Of a stretch of DNA of 64,000 bases, positions 41,141 to 49,955 are shown piece after piece. Made by a program: the position numbers and the translations under genes. The first letter of the stretch is position 1. Each line of letters starts with the position of its first letter. The notes below the pieces were generated by a model. It saw only the letters and a list, made by a program, of their open reading frames with translations, was not told the origin of the DNA and ran no database searches. This DNA comes from Ruminococcus sp. AM36-2AA (lineage in GTDB: Bacteria > Bacillota > Clostridia > Lachnospirales > Lachnospiraceae). The stretch is from assembly GCF_003461955.1 (NCBI RefSeq), contig NZ_QTYB01000005.1:62001-126000 (forward strand), in the 5' to 3' direction.

Positions 41141-42337
41141 TCAGTCTTTATCGTTAGCTGCTGCTACACCTGGGAGCTCTTTGCCCTCAAGGAACTCAAG
41201 AGAAGCACCGCCACCTGTGGAGATGTGTGTCATCTTGTCGCCATATCCGAGGATATTTACAGCTGCTGCGGAATCACCGCCACCGATGATTGTTGTTGCG
41301 TCTGTCTCAGCAAGAGCTTTTGCAACTGCCTCTGTACCATGTGCGAAGTTCGGCATCTCGAAGCATCCCATCGGTCCGTTCCATACAACTGTCTTAGCAT
41401 CTTTTACAGCATCTGCGAAAAGCTTCTCAGTCTCCGGTCCGATGTCCATTCCTTCCCATCCGTCCGGAATCTCACCACGTTTTACAATCTGGATGTTGCA
41501 GTCGTTGGAGAAGTCATCACCGATTCTGTTATCTACAGGAAGAAGAAGCTTCACACCTTTCTCCTCTGCTTTCTTCATCATATCGAGAGCATACTGAAGG
41601 TAATCATCCTCGCAGAGGGATGTTCCGATATGTCCGCCCATAGCCTTGGAGAATGTATAGGACATACCACCACCGATGATCAGTGTATCTACCTTGTCAA
41701 GAAGGTTGTTGATAACGGAGATCTTGCTGGAAACCTTAGCACCGCCAAGGATTGCTACGAATGGTCTCTCCGGATTGTTTACAGCGTTTCCGAGGAAATC
41801 GATCTCTTTCTGCATCAGATATCCTACAACTGCTGTCTTCACATATTTGGTAACACCTACGTTGGAGCAGTGAGCTCTGTGAGCAGTTCCAAATGCATCG
41901 TTTACGAATACATCGCAGAGGGAAGCAAGATCTTCGCTGAACTTGTCTTCGTTCTTTGTCTCTTCTGCACGATAACGTGTGTTCTCAAGAAGAACTACAT
42001 CGCCATCTTTCATCTCTGCTACAGCAGCTTTTGCGTTCGGTCCTACTACCTCAGGATCTGCTGCAAATTTTACTTCCTGGCCAAGAAGCTCAGAAAGACG
42101 AACTGCTACAGGTGCAAGAGAAAGCTCCGGTTTCGGCTCTCCCTTCGGTTTTCCAAGGTGGGAGCAAAGGATAACTTTTCCGCCGTCTGCGATCAGTTTC
42201 TTGATTGTAGGAAGAGCAGCTACAAGACGGTTCTCATCTGTGATCTTTCCATCCTGAAGCGGAACGTTGAAGTCGCATCTTACAAGTACTTTCTGTCCTT
42301 TTACATTGATATCGTCAACACTTTTTTTGTTCAGCAT
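41141..42337 (-). CDS. pgk: Phosphoglycerate kinase
   Basis: Glycolytic substrate-level phosphorylation of ADP by 1,3-bisphosphoglycerate. 398 residues. [12 protein letters not shown] at the N-terminus, the [11 protein letters not shown] and [10 protein letters not shown] basic patch, [11 protein letters not shown], and IGGGDSAAA for nucleotide binding are all present. AAGGAG upstream. It lies downstream of gap but behind a strong terminator, so readthrough or a separate promoter controls pgk-tpiA. Confidence 0.97.
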   Translation of the reverse strand: MLNKKSVDDINVKGQKVLVRCDFNVPLQDGKITDENRLVAALPTIKKLIADGGKVILCSHLGKPKGEPKPELSLAPVAVRLSELLGQEVKFAADPEVVGPNAKAAVAEMKDGDVVLLENTRYRAEETKNEDKFSEDLASLCDVFVNDAFGTAHRAHCSNVGVTKYVKTAVVGYLMQKEIDFLGNAVNNPERPFVAILGGAKVSSKISVINNLLDKVDTLIIGGGMSYTFSKAMGGHIGTSLCEDDYLQYALDMMKKAEEKGVKLLLPVDNRIGDDFSNDCNIQIVKRGEIPDGWEGMDIGPETEKLFADAVKDAKTVVWNGPMGCFEMPNFAHGTEAVAKALAETDATTIIGGGDSAAAVNILGYGDKMTHISTGGGASLEFLEGKELPGVAAANDKD

Positions 42338-42453
42338 CTCTATATCTCCTTAACTTTTATTTCTGCAAAAGCAGATGAATAAGGGCGAGCGGTATTGTTG
42401 TCCGCTCTGTTAACAGTCATTTCCTCAGACATTTTTTTGTTTGGTCTTTTGGA

Positions 42454-42489
42454 AAAAAAGGGCCCGGTCCTCTTCAGACCGGACCCTTT
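42454..42489 (-). terminator. Terminator between gap and pgk
   Basis: On the minus strand AAAGGGTCCGGTC pairs with GACCGGGCCCTTT with one mismatch, followed by seven T. Confidence 0.9.
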
Positions 42490-42523
42490 CTGAGTCTATT
42501 CTTCTACACCCGTTCGCAGAAAA

Positions 42524-43543
42524 TTAAGCGTTCAGAAGTTTTCCGAAGTGCTTGATTGTACGAACCATCTGGCTTGTGTAGGAGTTCTCGTTGTCATACC
42601 AGGAAACTACCTGAACCTCTGTTGTGCCATTCTCAAGTGGAAGTACCATTGTCTGAGTAGCATCGAAGAGGGAACCAAATCTCATACCAACGATATCGCT
42701 GGATACGATCTCATCCTCGTTGTATCCGAAGGACTCATTGGAAGCTGCTTTCATAGCTGCGTTGATCTGCTCTTTAGTAACGTTTCCTTCAACTACTGCT
42801 GTAAGGATTGTTGTAGAACCTGTTGGGGTAGGTACACGCTGTGCAGAACCGATAAGTTTGCCGTTAAGCTCTGGGATAACAAGTCCGATAGCTTTAGCAG
42901 CACCTGTGCTGTTCGGAACGATGTTAACTGCAGCTGCACGGGATCTTCTCAGATCGCCTTTTCTCTGCGGTCCGTCAAGTGTCATCTGATCGCCTGTGTA
43001 AGCGTGGATTGTGCACATGATACCGGATTTGATCGGTGCAAGATCGTTAAGAGCCTTAGCCATTGGTGCAAGGCAGTTTGTTGTACAGGAAGCTGCGGAG
43101 ATGATCTTGTCCTCGTTTGTAAGACCCTGATGGTTTACGTTGTAAACGATTGTCTTAAGGTCGTTTCCAGCCGGAGCGGAAATAACTACGTGCTTAGCAC
43201 CTGCATCGATATGAGCCTGAGCTTTGTCTTTGGATGTGTAGAAACCTGTGCACTCAAGAACTACGTCTACACCGATCTCTCCCCATGGAAGCTCTGCAGC
43301 GTTAGCCTTAGCATAGATTTTGATCTCTTTTCCGTCTACTGTGATGGAATCCTCGCCTGCTGTTACTTTATCAGCAAGAGCATATCTTCCCTGTGTAGAA
43401 TCATATTTTAATAAGTGAGCAAGCATCTTAGGAGATGTAAGATCGTTGATTGCTACGATCTCAAATCCTTCTGCTCCAAACATCTGACGGAATGCAAGAC
43501 GACCGATACGTCCAAAACCATTAATTGCAACTTTTACTGCCAT
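42524..43543 (-). CDS. gap: Glyceraldehyde-3-phosphate dehydrogenase
   Basis: NAD-dependent oxidation and phosphorylation of glyceraldehyde 3-phosphate. 339 residues: [13 protein letters not shown] nucleotide fold, [12 protein letters not shown] with the catalytic cysteine and the histidine in [23 protein letters not shown] near the C-terminus is typical of the glycolytic type. AGGAGG upstream. Own near-consensus promoter and own terminator imply high, separately tuned expression. Confidence 0.97.
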   Translation of the reverse strand: MAVKVAINGFGRIGRLAFRQMFGAEGFEIVAINDLTSPKMLAHLLKYDSTQGRYALADKVTAGEDSITVDGKEIKIYAKANAAELPWGEIGVDVVLECTGFYTSKDKAQAHIDAGAKHVVISAPAGNDLKTIVYNVNHQGLTNEDKIISAASCTTNCLAPMAKALNDLAPIKSGIMCTIHAYTGDQMTLDGPQRKGDLRRSRAAAVNIVPNSTGAAKAIGLVIPELNGKLIGSAQRVPTPTGSTTILTAVVEGNVTKEQINAAMKAASNESFGYNEDEIVSSDIVGMRFGSLFDATQTMVLPLENGTTEVQVVSWYDNENSYTSQMVRTIKHFGKLLNA

Positions 43544-43615
43544 GATAAATTCCTCCTATGAATTGAATGGTGATTTAAATCGTTCCTTTGTTAAAGAAAC
43601 ATCAACCTGTCTCAT

Positions 43616-43644
43616 ATTGTACCTAATTCCAAACAAAAATTCAA
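43616..43644 (-). promoter_or_regulatory. Promoter of gap
   Basis: TTGAAT (43639-43644) and TACAAT (43616-43621) on the minus strand with 17-base spacing; leader about 65 bases. A weak TATAAT (43704-43709) on the plus strand may serve the divergent PHP gene. Confidence 0.7.
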
Positions 43645-43803
43645 GAGCTATTTATAAAAAAGCACATTAAAATAAATATTAAGAAAATTTATGAAAAATG
43701 TGTTATAATTCTGTGAGAGAAATCTCTGTCCTGCCAGCTCTAAATTTCAAAGCAGGTACAGCATCTGTTGCACACTCGTCAGACTTGAATATGGAGGTAC
43801 AAA

Positions 43804-44622
43804 ATGGGCCAGAAAATTTTATGGGACTGTCATATGCATTCCTCTTTTTCCGCAGATTCCGAAACACCCATGGAAGATATGATCCAGACTGCGGTTGATA
43901 AAGGTCTTACTGGAATCTGTTTTACCGAGCATCTTGATCCGGATTACCCGGAAACACCGGAAAATCTGGACTTTTCACTGGATATCCCGGCATACCGCCA
44001 GCGTCTTTTTGAACTGGCTGATGCTTTCCGGGACCAGATTTCTGTAAATTTCGGAATCGAACTGGGACTTCAGCCTCATCTTTCCGAATCTTTTTCCGGA
44101 CTTCTGAAAGAAATCCCTTTTGACTTTGTTATTGGTTCTTCCCATGTGGTGCACGGATATGATCCCTATTATCCTTCTTATTTTGAAGGCCGGAAAGAAT
44201 CCGCCTGCTATATGGAATATTTTGAATCCATTCTGGAAAATATCGCCGCATTTGATAAAATGGATGTCTACGGACACATTGATTATGTAGTGCGTTACGG
44301 CCCCAATCAGAACCGTCAGTACTCCTATGGCCGCTATAAGGAAATCCTGGATGAAATTCTGCGTACACTGATCCGCAAAAACATCGGAATTGAACTGAAT
44401 ACCGGAGGTTATCACTACGGTCTTGGAGAACCCAATCCATGTGTGAATGTAATCCGCCGTTATCGTGAACTTGGCGGCGAAATCATTACCATCGGTGCAG
44501 ACGCCCACACCCCGGATAAAATTGCCTATGCTTTTGACAGGGCAGCCGATGTTCTCCGTGACTGTGGCTTTTCCTATTATACTGTGTTCAAAAACCGTCA
44601 GCCGGTTTTTCACAAACTGTAG
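43804..44622 (+). CDS. PHP-domain histidinol-phosphatase (HisJ/HisK-like)
   Basis: 272-residue metal-dependent phosphatase that probably removes phosphate from histidinol phosphate. Metal-binding motifs of the PHP fold: DCHMHSSFSAD at the start, FTEHLD, GIELG, IGSSHVVHGYDPYY, YGHIDYV and TIGADAHTPD near the C-terminus. GGAGG sets the start. No other his gene is in the window, so a different phosphoester is possible. Confidence 0.85.
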   Translation: MGQKILWDCHMHSSFSADSETPMEDMIQTAVDKGLTGICFTEHLDPDYPETPENLDFSLDIPAYRQRLFELADAFRDQISVNFGIELGLQPHLSESFSGLLKEIPFDFVIGSSHVVHGYDPYYPSYFEGRKESACYMEYFESILENIAAFDKMDVYGHIDYVVRYGPNQNRQYSYGRYKEILDEILRTLIRKNIGIELNTGGYHYGLGEPNPCVNVIRRYRELGGEIITIGADAHTPDKIAYAFDRAADVLRDCGFSYYTVFKNRQPVFHKL

Positions 44623-44696
44623 ATCTATTTCTCTCTCCAGTCAGAGAGTTTACATTTTATACCGAAAATACCAATTTATTTAAGGAGGAACTCTAT

Positions 44697-46667
44697 ATGT
44701 CAACAAAAAGACTCCAGAAAAAGAAAGCTGCCATGCAGGCAAAAAAAGAACAACAGCTGAAAAAGAAGCCAGAAACTGTTAAGATTGAAACTTCAAAAAC
44801 CGAAACCGTCAAAATCGAAACTTCAAAAACTGAACCGGTCAAGGTCGAAACCTCCAAAACCGAGCCAATTAAAGTTGAGACTTCAAAAACCGAGCCAATT
44901 AAAGTTGAGACTTCAAAAACTGAGCCGATCAAAGTTGAGACTTCAAAGACCGAACCGATCAAAGTCGAAACTTTCAAAACTGAACCGGCGAAAGTTACTA
45001 CTTCCAAAACCGAACCTCTGAAAGTCGAAACTTCTAAGGAAGACACTGCCTACGATGCACTCTACGAGAAACGCCTGAACCACTACTACAACGATCTGAA
45101 ATGGCTCTACTGCGAGCTGTTCCGTGACCATCCAGAGGTTGCCGGCACATTCTCAAGCCTCACAAAAAAAATGAAAGAAATCTACTGCGAGCGTTCTCTT
45201 TCCATGAAAGAAGCTGACCAGAACTGTGCTGCTGATCCGGACTGGTTCCGTAAGACCACGTTTACCGGAATGGCTGTAAATCCTGCTGATTTCGCAGATA
45301 CCCTTGCCGGACTGTCCGGTAAGCTGGACTATATCAGTGAATGCAAGGCAGACACTCTGTACCTGACAGATCTTTTCCAGGCAACTTCCAACTGCTCTCT
45401 TCGCATTATCCCGGAGATCGGAACCTCAGAAGATCTGCACGACCTTGCAGTTAACTGCCAGAAAGCAGGTATCCGCCTGGCTCTTGAAATCCCGTTAAGC
45501 CTTTCTGTGGACGACCCACAGTCCGGCGCGCCATGTGTACTTCAGACTCCGGCCTTTTTCAATGCAATGCTTCTCCAGATCCTGGAGCTTGCAAATGAGG
45601 GCGCTTCTGTATTCAGTCTTGGTGTCCTTCCTGTGATGGATAGCGAAAATCTCTGGAAACTGCACTCTCTTCTCCGCATGACACGTATGGTCTGCGAGAT
45701 CGTATGCCCTGGAGTTCTTCTCCTTGGTGAGACAGACCGCACACCAGCAGAAGCGGCTGCATTCGGTGGAACTTCCGATATGCCGGAACTCCATATTGTA
45801 AACAGCACTCAGCTGATGTCCGATATCTGGCACACTGTTGCCACAAAAGATACCACTCTTCTCCGCCGCGGAATTGATAAGACGGCCAGTCTTCCACAGG
45901 CACCTGTATTCCAGAATTACCTCCGCAACCGCAACACGGTACGCTGGAACCTGGACTATGATTTCCTGAAAGACAGCTTTATCACAGAGGGTCCTCACAG
46001 AGATTATCTGAATGAATTCCTTTCCGGTCTTTTCCCGAATTCCTTTGCTCGGGGTGAGATCTATGTAAATCCGGAAACAGAAGAATCCGAGCTCTGCGGA
46101 ACAACTGCCTCCCTTGCAGGAATCGAGCGTTTTGATTATGAGGGAAATACAGATGGTGTCAGCCGCGGAATCCGATATGATGTAGCACTTCATGCACTGC
46201 TTCTTTCCCTTCCTGGAATCCCGGTACTTCGAAGCGGTGATGAAATCGGACAGCTCAACGACTACACCTATAAAGCAGACCCTTCCAGGGCTTCTGACCC
46301 CCGTTGGCTCCACAACGGCCATTTCAACTGGATTCTTGCCCGGAACAGAGCCGATGCCGAGACGATCCAGGGACGCATTTTTAACAGTTTGGAACAGTTG
46401 GAGTCCATCCGCGCCAGCCATCCGGTATTTGCCCCTGAGATTCCTGCACACACACTGGAAACCTGGGAAAAATCCCTTCTTGCCCTGGTAAGAGAAACTT
46501 CCGAAGAGAAACTGATCTGCATTTACAACTTCAGTGACCAGGACAAAGTAGCCTGGATCAACGAACAGGACGGCACTTATACAGATCTCCTCACAGGAGT
46601 TCAAAGAGATGCACAGGCCGTAGAGATCACGGCCTTTGGATTTATCTGGCTCATGCATACGAAATAG
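44697..46667 (+). CDS. Decapeptide-repeat protein with degenerate amylosucrase-like GH13 domain
   Basis: 656-residue protein. Residues 26-115 are nine tandem 10-residue units of consensus EPIKVETSKT after a Lys/Gln-rich start. The rest aligns with GH13_4 amylosucrase: DPDWF, then LDYISECKADTLYLTDLFQ, and a clear SGDEIGQLNDYTYKADPSRASDPRW. The nucleophile aspartate position is G309 (FSLGVLP) and the HD pair is RN (R412/N413), while the acid/base glutamate E345 (GETDR) remains. It therefore looks like a pseudoenzyme, perhaps glucan-binding. No signal peptide is seen. Strong AAGGAGG site. Genes beside it give no hint of the role. Confidence 0.8.
   Translation: MSTKRLQKKKAAMQAKKEQQLKKKPETVKIETSKTETVKIETSKTEPVKVETSKTEPIKVETSKTEPIKVETSKTEPIKVETSKTEPIKVETFKTEPAKVTTSKTEPLKVETSKEDTAYDALYEKRLNHYYNDLKWLYCELFRDHPEVAGTFSSLTKKMKEIYCERSLSMKEADQNCAADPDWFRKTTFTGMAVNPADFADTLAGLSGKLDYISECKADTLYLTDLFQATSNCSLRIIPEIGTSEDLHDLAVNCQKAGIRLALEIPLSLSVDDPQSGAPCVLQTPAFFNAMLLQILELANEGASVFSLGVLPVMDSENLWKLHSLLRMTRMVCEIVCPGVLLLGETDRTPAEAAAFGGTSDMPELHIVNSTQLMSDIWHTVATKDTTLLRRGIDKTASLPQAPVFQNYLRNRNTVRWNLDYDFLKDSFITEGPHRDYLNEFLSGLFPNSFARGEIYVNPETEESELCGTTASLAGIERFDYEGNTDGVSRGIRYDVALHALLLSLPGIPVLRSGDEIGQLNDYTYKADPSRASDPRWLHNGHFNWILARNRADAETIQGRIFNSLEQLESIRASHPVFAPEIPAHTLETWEKSLLALVRETSEEKLICIYNFSDQDKVAWINEQDGTYTDLLTGVQRDAQAVEITAFGFIWLMHTK
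44772..45041 (+). repeat. Nine in-frame 30-base tandem repeats
   Basis: Nine 30-base units encoding EPIKVETSKT-type decapeptides; the central units are nearly identical in DNA, so copy number is likely to vary between strains. They form the charged linker of the amylosucrase-like protein. Confidence 0.9.
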
Positions 46668-46674
46668 TATCTTC

Positions 46675-46741
46675 GTCAAGCGGATATGCGTGATCCACAT
46701 TCGCTACACAGCTCTGCTTCGGATATCTGTTTCGCAGTTTA
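46675..46741 (+). repeat. Dispersed intergenic repeat, family 1, copy 3
   Basis: GTCAAGCGGATATGCG at its start and TTCGCAGTTTAT at its end align with 18974-19041. It directly follows the amylosucrase-like gene and may lie in its 3' untranslated region. The following stretch (46756-46796) shows AGAGGACACTGCC and a matching AGTGTCCTCT, a hairpin ending at TACTTTT. Confidence 0.7.
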
Positions 46742-46755
46742 TTCACTCAACCTAA

Positions 46756-46797
46756 AGAGGACACTGCCCGTTTCCAGGTAGTGTCCTCTTACTTTTC
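46756..46797. terminator. Terminator between the amylosucrase-like gene and the P-type ATPase gene
   Basis: AAGAGGACACTGCC and GGTAGTGTCCTCTT pair with a short loop; TACTTTTCT follows on the plus strand. Likely serves the plus-strand gene. Confidence 0.7.
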
Positions 46798-46805
46798 TCA
46801 TATTA

Positions 46806-49391
46806 TTATTTTCTCAGCTTATCAATAAATGTGGCAAATTTTCCCTGTTCTCCTTTATCCAGTGAACGGCTGTAAATGTTCCTGATCCAGGCTGTGATCA
46901 CATCGATCAGAATCGGAGAAAACGTCATCAGAAGGAATACCAGAATGATCATTCCGAATTCCAGAGATCCCAGCGTCAGCAGATTCTGCAGAACCACCGC
47001 CGCCCCGAAAAAGATCACCTGCATACTGTAAATGATCACCTTACGATAGGTATTCAAAGGTGCGTAAACCGTCTTAAGTGCGGCCATATAATTCCACCCG
47101 GTTACAAGCACACAGGCCGTATTCAGCATCGCATTGGAATGATATACGTTCTGACATACCAGCATCACACTGAACACGCAGCCTGTGATTGTCACAGCGG
47201 CCGGAAATGCATTCATAAACACGTGACGCAAAAATGTATGGTCAATCTTCTCATAATTATTCTCCTGGGCCAGAAGAAACGTAGGAATACCAACTGCACA
47301 GGCGCTGATCAGTGACATCTGGATCGGCTCAAAGGGATAGGCATCCCCGAAGAAAATTGTGATCAGTGACAGCAGCACGGAAAAAATTGTCTTGATCAGA
47401 AACATGGATGCTGCAGTACGGATATTATTTACAACCCTGCGTCCCTGGTTCACGATCTCCGGCATCGCTGCAAAATTGGAATCCAGCAATACCACATTGG
47501 CAATATTCTTGGCCGCATCACTTCCTTCAGCCATGGCAATACTGCAGTCAGCCTCTTTAAGGGCCAAAACATCGTTTACACCATCACCGGTCATTGCAAC
47601 CGTATGCTTCTGTGCCTGAAGAGATTTCACCATCGCCTGCTTCTGCTGCGGTGTCACACGTCCGAACACACTGTATGTTGCAACTGCCTCGTCCATCTGT
47701 TCCTGGGTTGTGATCGTTGTTGCATCTACATACTGCTCCGCATTTTTAAGGCCTGCACGTCTGGCTATGGCAGAAACGGTCACCGGATCATCACCGGAGA
47801 TCACCTTCAGATCCACCCCCTGGCTTTCGAAATATGCCAGGGTATCCGGTGCCTCCTGGCGGATCACATCCGTAAGAAGAAGAAGTCCGATCGGCTCAAG
47901 CCCTGCCGGGATCTCAGTGCCTTCATTTACATTCTCACTGTGAGCAACAACCAGAACACGAAGTCCTTCTTTCGCAAAACCGCTGCAGTATTCTGCCAGC
48001 TCCGGATTCCCTTCCGGAAAAAGAAACTGCACAGCACCCATCAGATAAGTGCCTGTATCTTTAAAAGCAGCTCCACTGTACTTTCTGTCAGAAGAGAACG
48101 GGATCACATGATCCAGCTCCATATCCTGGGATACTTTAAATCTCGCCCGCAGTGCATCGGCAGTAGCATTCTGGTCTTTCAGCACAGAAAGGAGATTTCC
48201 CATGATATGCTCGATCTCCCGGATTTTCTCCGGATCTTCCTGGCTGTACGTCTCTGTGCCAGCTTCAGACTCTTCCCGTGGTGAAAGAATCGAACTCCCA
48301 TCCTCTTTTGCAATCGCTTCTGCGGCTGAAACTGCTGAAATTTCAGAAGCTGCTGAAACCTCGACCAGATCAGAACTCTCAGTTCTGTCGTTCTTACTTT
48401 CACCAGACTCAGTCTTATTTCCTGCTGCTTCACCTGAAATCTCATCATACACCGGCGGATAGCTCTCCACTGCTTCCACACACATGGTACCTTCTGTAAT
48501 GGTTCCTGTCTTATCCAGGCAGAGCGTATCCACACGCGCAAGAGTCTCAATACAGTACAGCTCCTGCACCAGAGTCTTCTTCTGAGCCAGTTTCAGCGCA
48601 CCCAGAGTCAGCGCCACACTGGTAAGGAGAACAAGTCCCTCGGGGATCATTCCAAGAACTGCTGCAACCATATTGACGACGGAATCCCGGATATTATCTC
48701 CCACAAAATAATACTGTTTATAAAAAAGCATCGCACCCAGTGGTACGATAATGATACTGATCACCTTCAGGATGGCATTCAGGGAATTTCGAAGCTCTGA
48801 ATTATGGCGTTTGAATTCCTTGGCCTCACTGGTGATCCTTGACGCATAGTTGTCACTTCCAACATGGATGATCTGGCAGCATGCCTGTCCCGCCGTCACA
48901 AAACTTCCGGAAAAAAGCTCATCTCCCGTATTCTTCGGAAGATTGTCTGCCTCACCGGTCAGCAGAGATTCATTGACCTCCAGGCTTCCTTCCAGAATCT
49001 TCGCATCTGCCGGAACCTGTTCTCCGGCTTTCAGAAAGATCAGATCATCGACAACCAGCTTCTCTGTAGAAATTTTCCATTTTTTTCCTTCACGCAGAAC
49101 AACCGTCTTGGATTCTGTCAGGATAGCCAGCTTGTCAATGGTCTTCTTGGCACGGATCTCCTGAATGATTCCAATTACGGTATTAATAAAAATGATTCCT
49201 ACAAACATGGAGTTTTTGTAGGAACCAACCAGCAGTACGAGAACCAGCAGCACCAGGTTCAGAAAATTGAAGAACGTCAGTGTATTCTCCAGAATGATCT
49301 GCTTATATGTCCTGGTGTTGGGGTTTTCGTTATTATTTACCTGGCCCTGCGCAATTCTTTCCTGAACTTCTTCGTTCGTAAGTCCTGTCAT
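46806..49391 (-). CDS. P-type cation-transporting ATPase, CtpE-like, with acidic insertion
   Basis: 861-residue P-type ATPase. TGEA loop (LLTGEADN), phosphorylated D293 in CLDKTGTITEG, and hinge TGDGVNDVLALKEAD are intact. The fourth-helix motif is MIPEGLVLL, as in the CtpE branch linked to Ca2+ uptake, rather than the PEGLP of SERCA types. Between about residues 313 and 390 there is a low-complexity Ser/Glu-rich insertion (EAAGNKTESGESKND and following) in the nucleotide-binding domain, absent from most relatives. It stands alone. Ion specificity is inference. Confidence 0.88.
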   Translation of the reverse strand: MTGLTNEEVQERIAQGQVNNNENPNTRTYKQIILENTLTFFNFLNLVLLVLVLLVGSYKNSMFVGIIFINTVIGIIQEIRAKKTIDKLAILTESKTVVLREGKKWKISTEKLVVDDLIFLKAGEQVPADAKILEGSLEVNESLLTGEADNLPKNTGDELFSGSFVTAGQACCQIIHVGSDNYASRITSEAKEFKRHNSELRNSLNAILKVISIIIVPLGAMLFYKQYYFVGDNIRDSVVNMVAAVLGMIPEGLVLLTSVALTLGALKLAQKKTLVQELYCIETLARVDTLCLDKTGTITEGTMCVEAVESYPPVYDEISGEAAGNKTESGESKNDRTESSDLVEVSAASEISAVSAAEAIAKEDGSSILSPREESEAGTETYSQEDPEKIREIEHIMGNLLSVLKDQNATADALRARFKVSQDMELDHVIPFSSDRKYSGAAFKDTGTYLMGAVQFLFPEGNPELAEYCSGFAKEGLRVLVVAHSENVNEGTEIPAGLEPIGLLLLTDVIRQEAPDTLAYFESQGVDLKVISGDDPVTVSAIARRAGLKNAEQYVDATTITTQEQMDEAVATYSVFGRVTPQQKQAMVKSLQAQKHTVAMTGDGVNDVLALKEADCSIAMAEGSDAAKNIANVVLLDSNFAAMPEIVNQGRRVVNNIRTAASMFLIKTIFSVLLSLITIFFGDAYPFEPIQMSLISACAVGIPTFLLAQENNYEKIDHTFLRHVFMNAFPAAVTITGCVFSVMLVCQNVYHSNAMLNTACVLVTGWNYMAALKTVYAPLNTYRKVIIYSMQVIFFGAAVVLQNLLTLGSLEFGMIILVFLLMTFSPILIDVITAWIRNIYSRSLDKGEQGKFATFIDKLRK

Positions 49392-49480
49392 GCTATTTGC
49401 TTACCTGTCCTTTCAATGGCTTACGGTTCCGTTTGCGTACAGCTTGCTCATGCCATGGCTCTGATCATGATCTTCGTGGA

Positions 49481-49927
49481 TCAATACTCTTCCTCTGTAT
49501 CCTCTTCTCCCTCATGGATATCAGACTTCGGTTTCGCAAGACCCTCAATCTTAATGTGATGCTTCTCTGCATAATCCCAGAGAGCTGCATGAATAGCCTC
49601 CTCAGCAAGCAGGGAACAGTGGATTTTTACCGGTGGAAGTCCGTCCAGAGCCTCCATAACGGCTTTGTTTGTTACTTCCATGGCTTCCTCGATGGTTTTG
49701 CCCTTTACAAGCTCTGTTGCCATGCTGCTTGTCGCAACGGCTGCACCGCATCCAAATGTTTTGAATTTGCAGTCTTTGATAATATGGGTTTCGTCATCAA
49801 TATCAAGGAATATTCTCATAATATCACCGCATTTTGCATTTCCTACAGTACCCACGCCGCTTGCGTTCTCAATCTCACCTACATTACGTGGATGCTGAAA
49901 ATGATCCATTACTTTTTCACTATACAT
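49481..49927 (-). CDS. iscU: NifU/IscU-family iron-sulfur cluster scaffold
   Basis: Scaffold on which Fe-S clusters are assembled. 148 residues with the three conserved cysteines C33 (NAKCGD, with the adjacent aspartate), C60 (FGCGAA) and C104 (HCSLLAEE). An acidic tail (HEGEEDTEEEY) extends the C-terminus beyond the usual end. The start at 49927 follows AGGAGG; the longer frame, from 49987, overlaps iscS. It lies 28 bases after iscS in the same unit. Confidence 0.93.
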   Translation of the reverse strand: MYSEKVMDHFQHPRNVGEIENASGVGTVGNAKCGDIMRIFLDIDDETHIIKDCKFKTFGCGAAVATSSMATELVKGKTIEEAMEVTNKAVMEALDGLPPVKIHCSLLAEEAIHAALWDYAEKHHIKIEGLAKPKSDIHEGEEDTEEEY

Positions 49928-49955
49928 TATTTTTTCCTCCTGGCAAGTGTTTTTA

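Noticed and set aside
41090-42382. Open frame of 430 codons on the plus strand
   Set aside because: Antisense to pgk, whose motifs are all intact; composition is atypical of a protein.
44772-45041. Regularly spaced 30-base repeats considered as a CRISPR array
   Set aside because: No unique spacers; the repeats are contiguous, in frame and encode a decapeptide.
44693-45046. Repetitive 117-codon minus-strand frame (STLIGSVFEV units)
   Set aside because: Reverse-strand reading of the nine tandem repeats of the plus-strand gene.
45495-46700. Open frame of 401 codons on the minus strand
   Set aside because: Antisense to the amylosucrase-like gene, no recognisable domain and no ribosome site.
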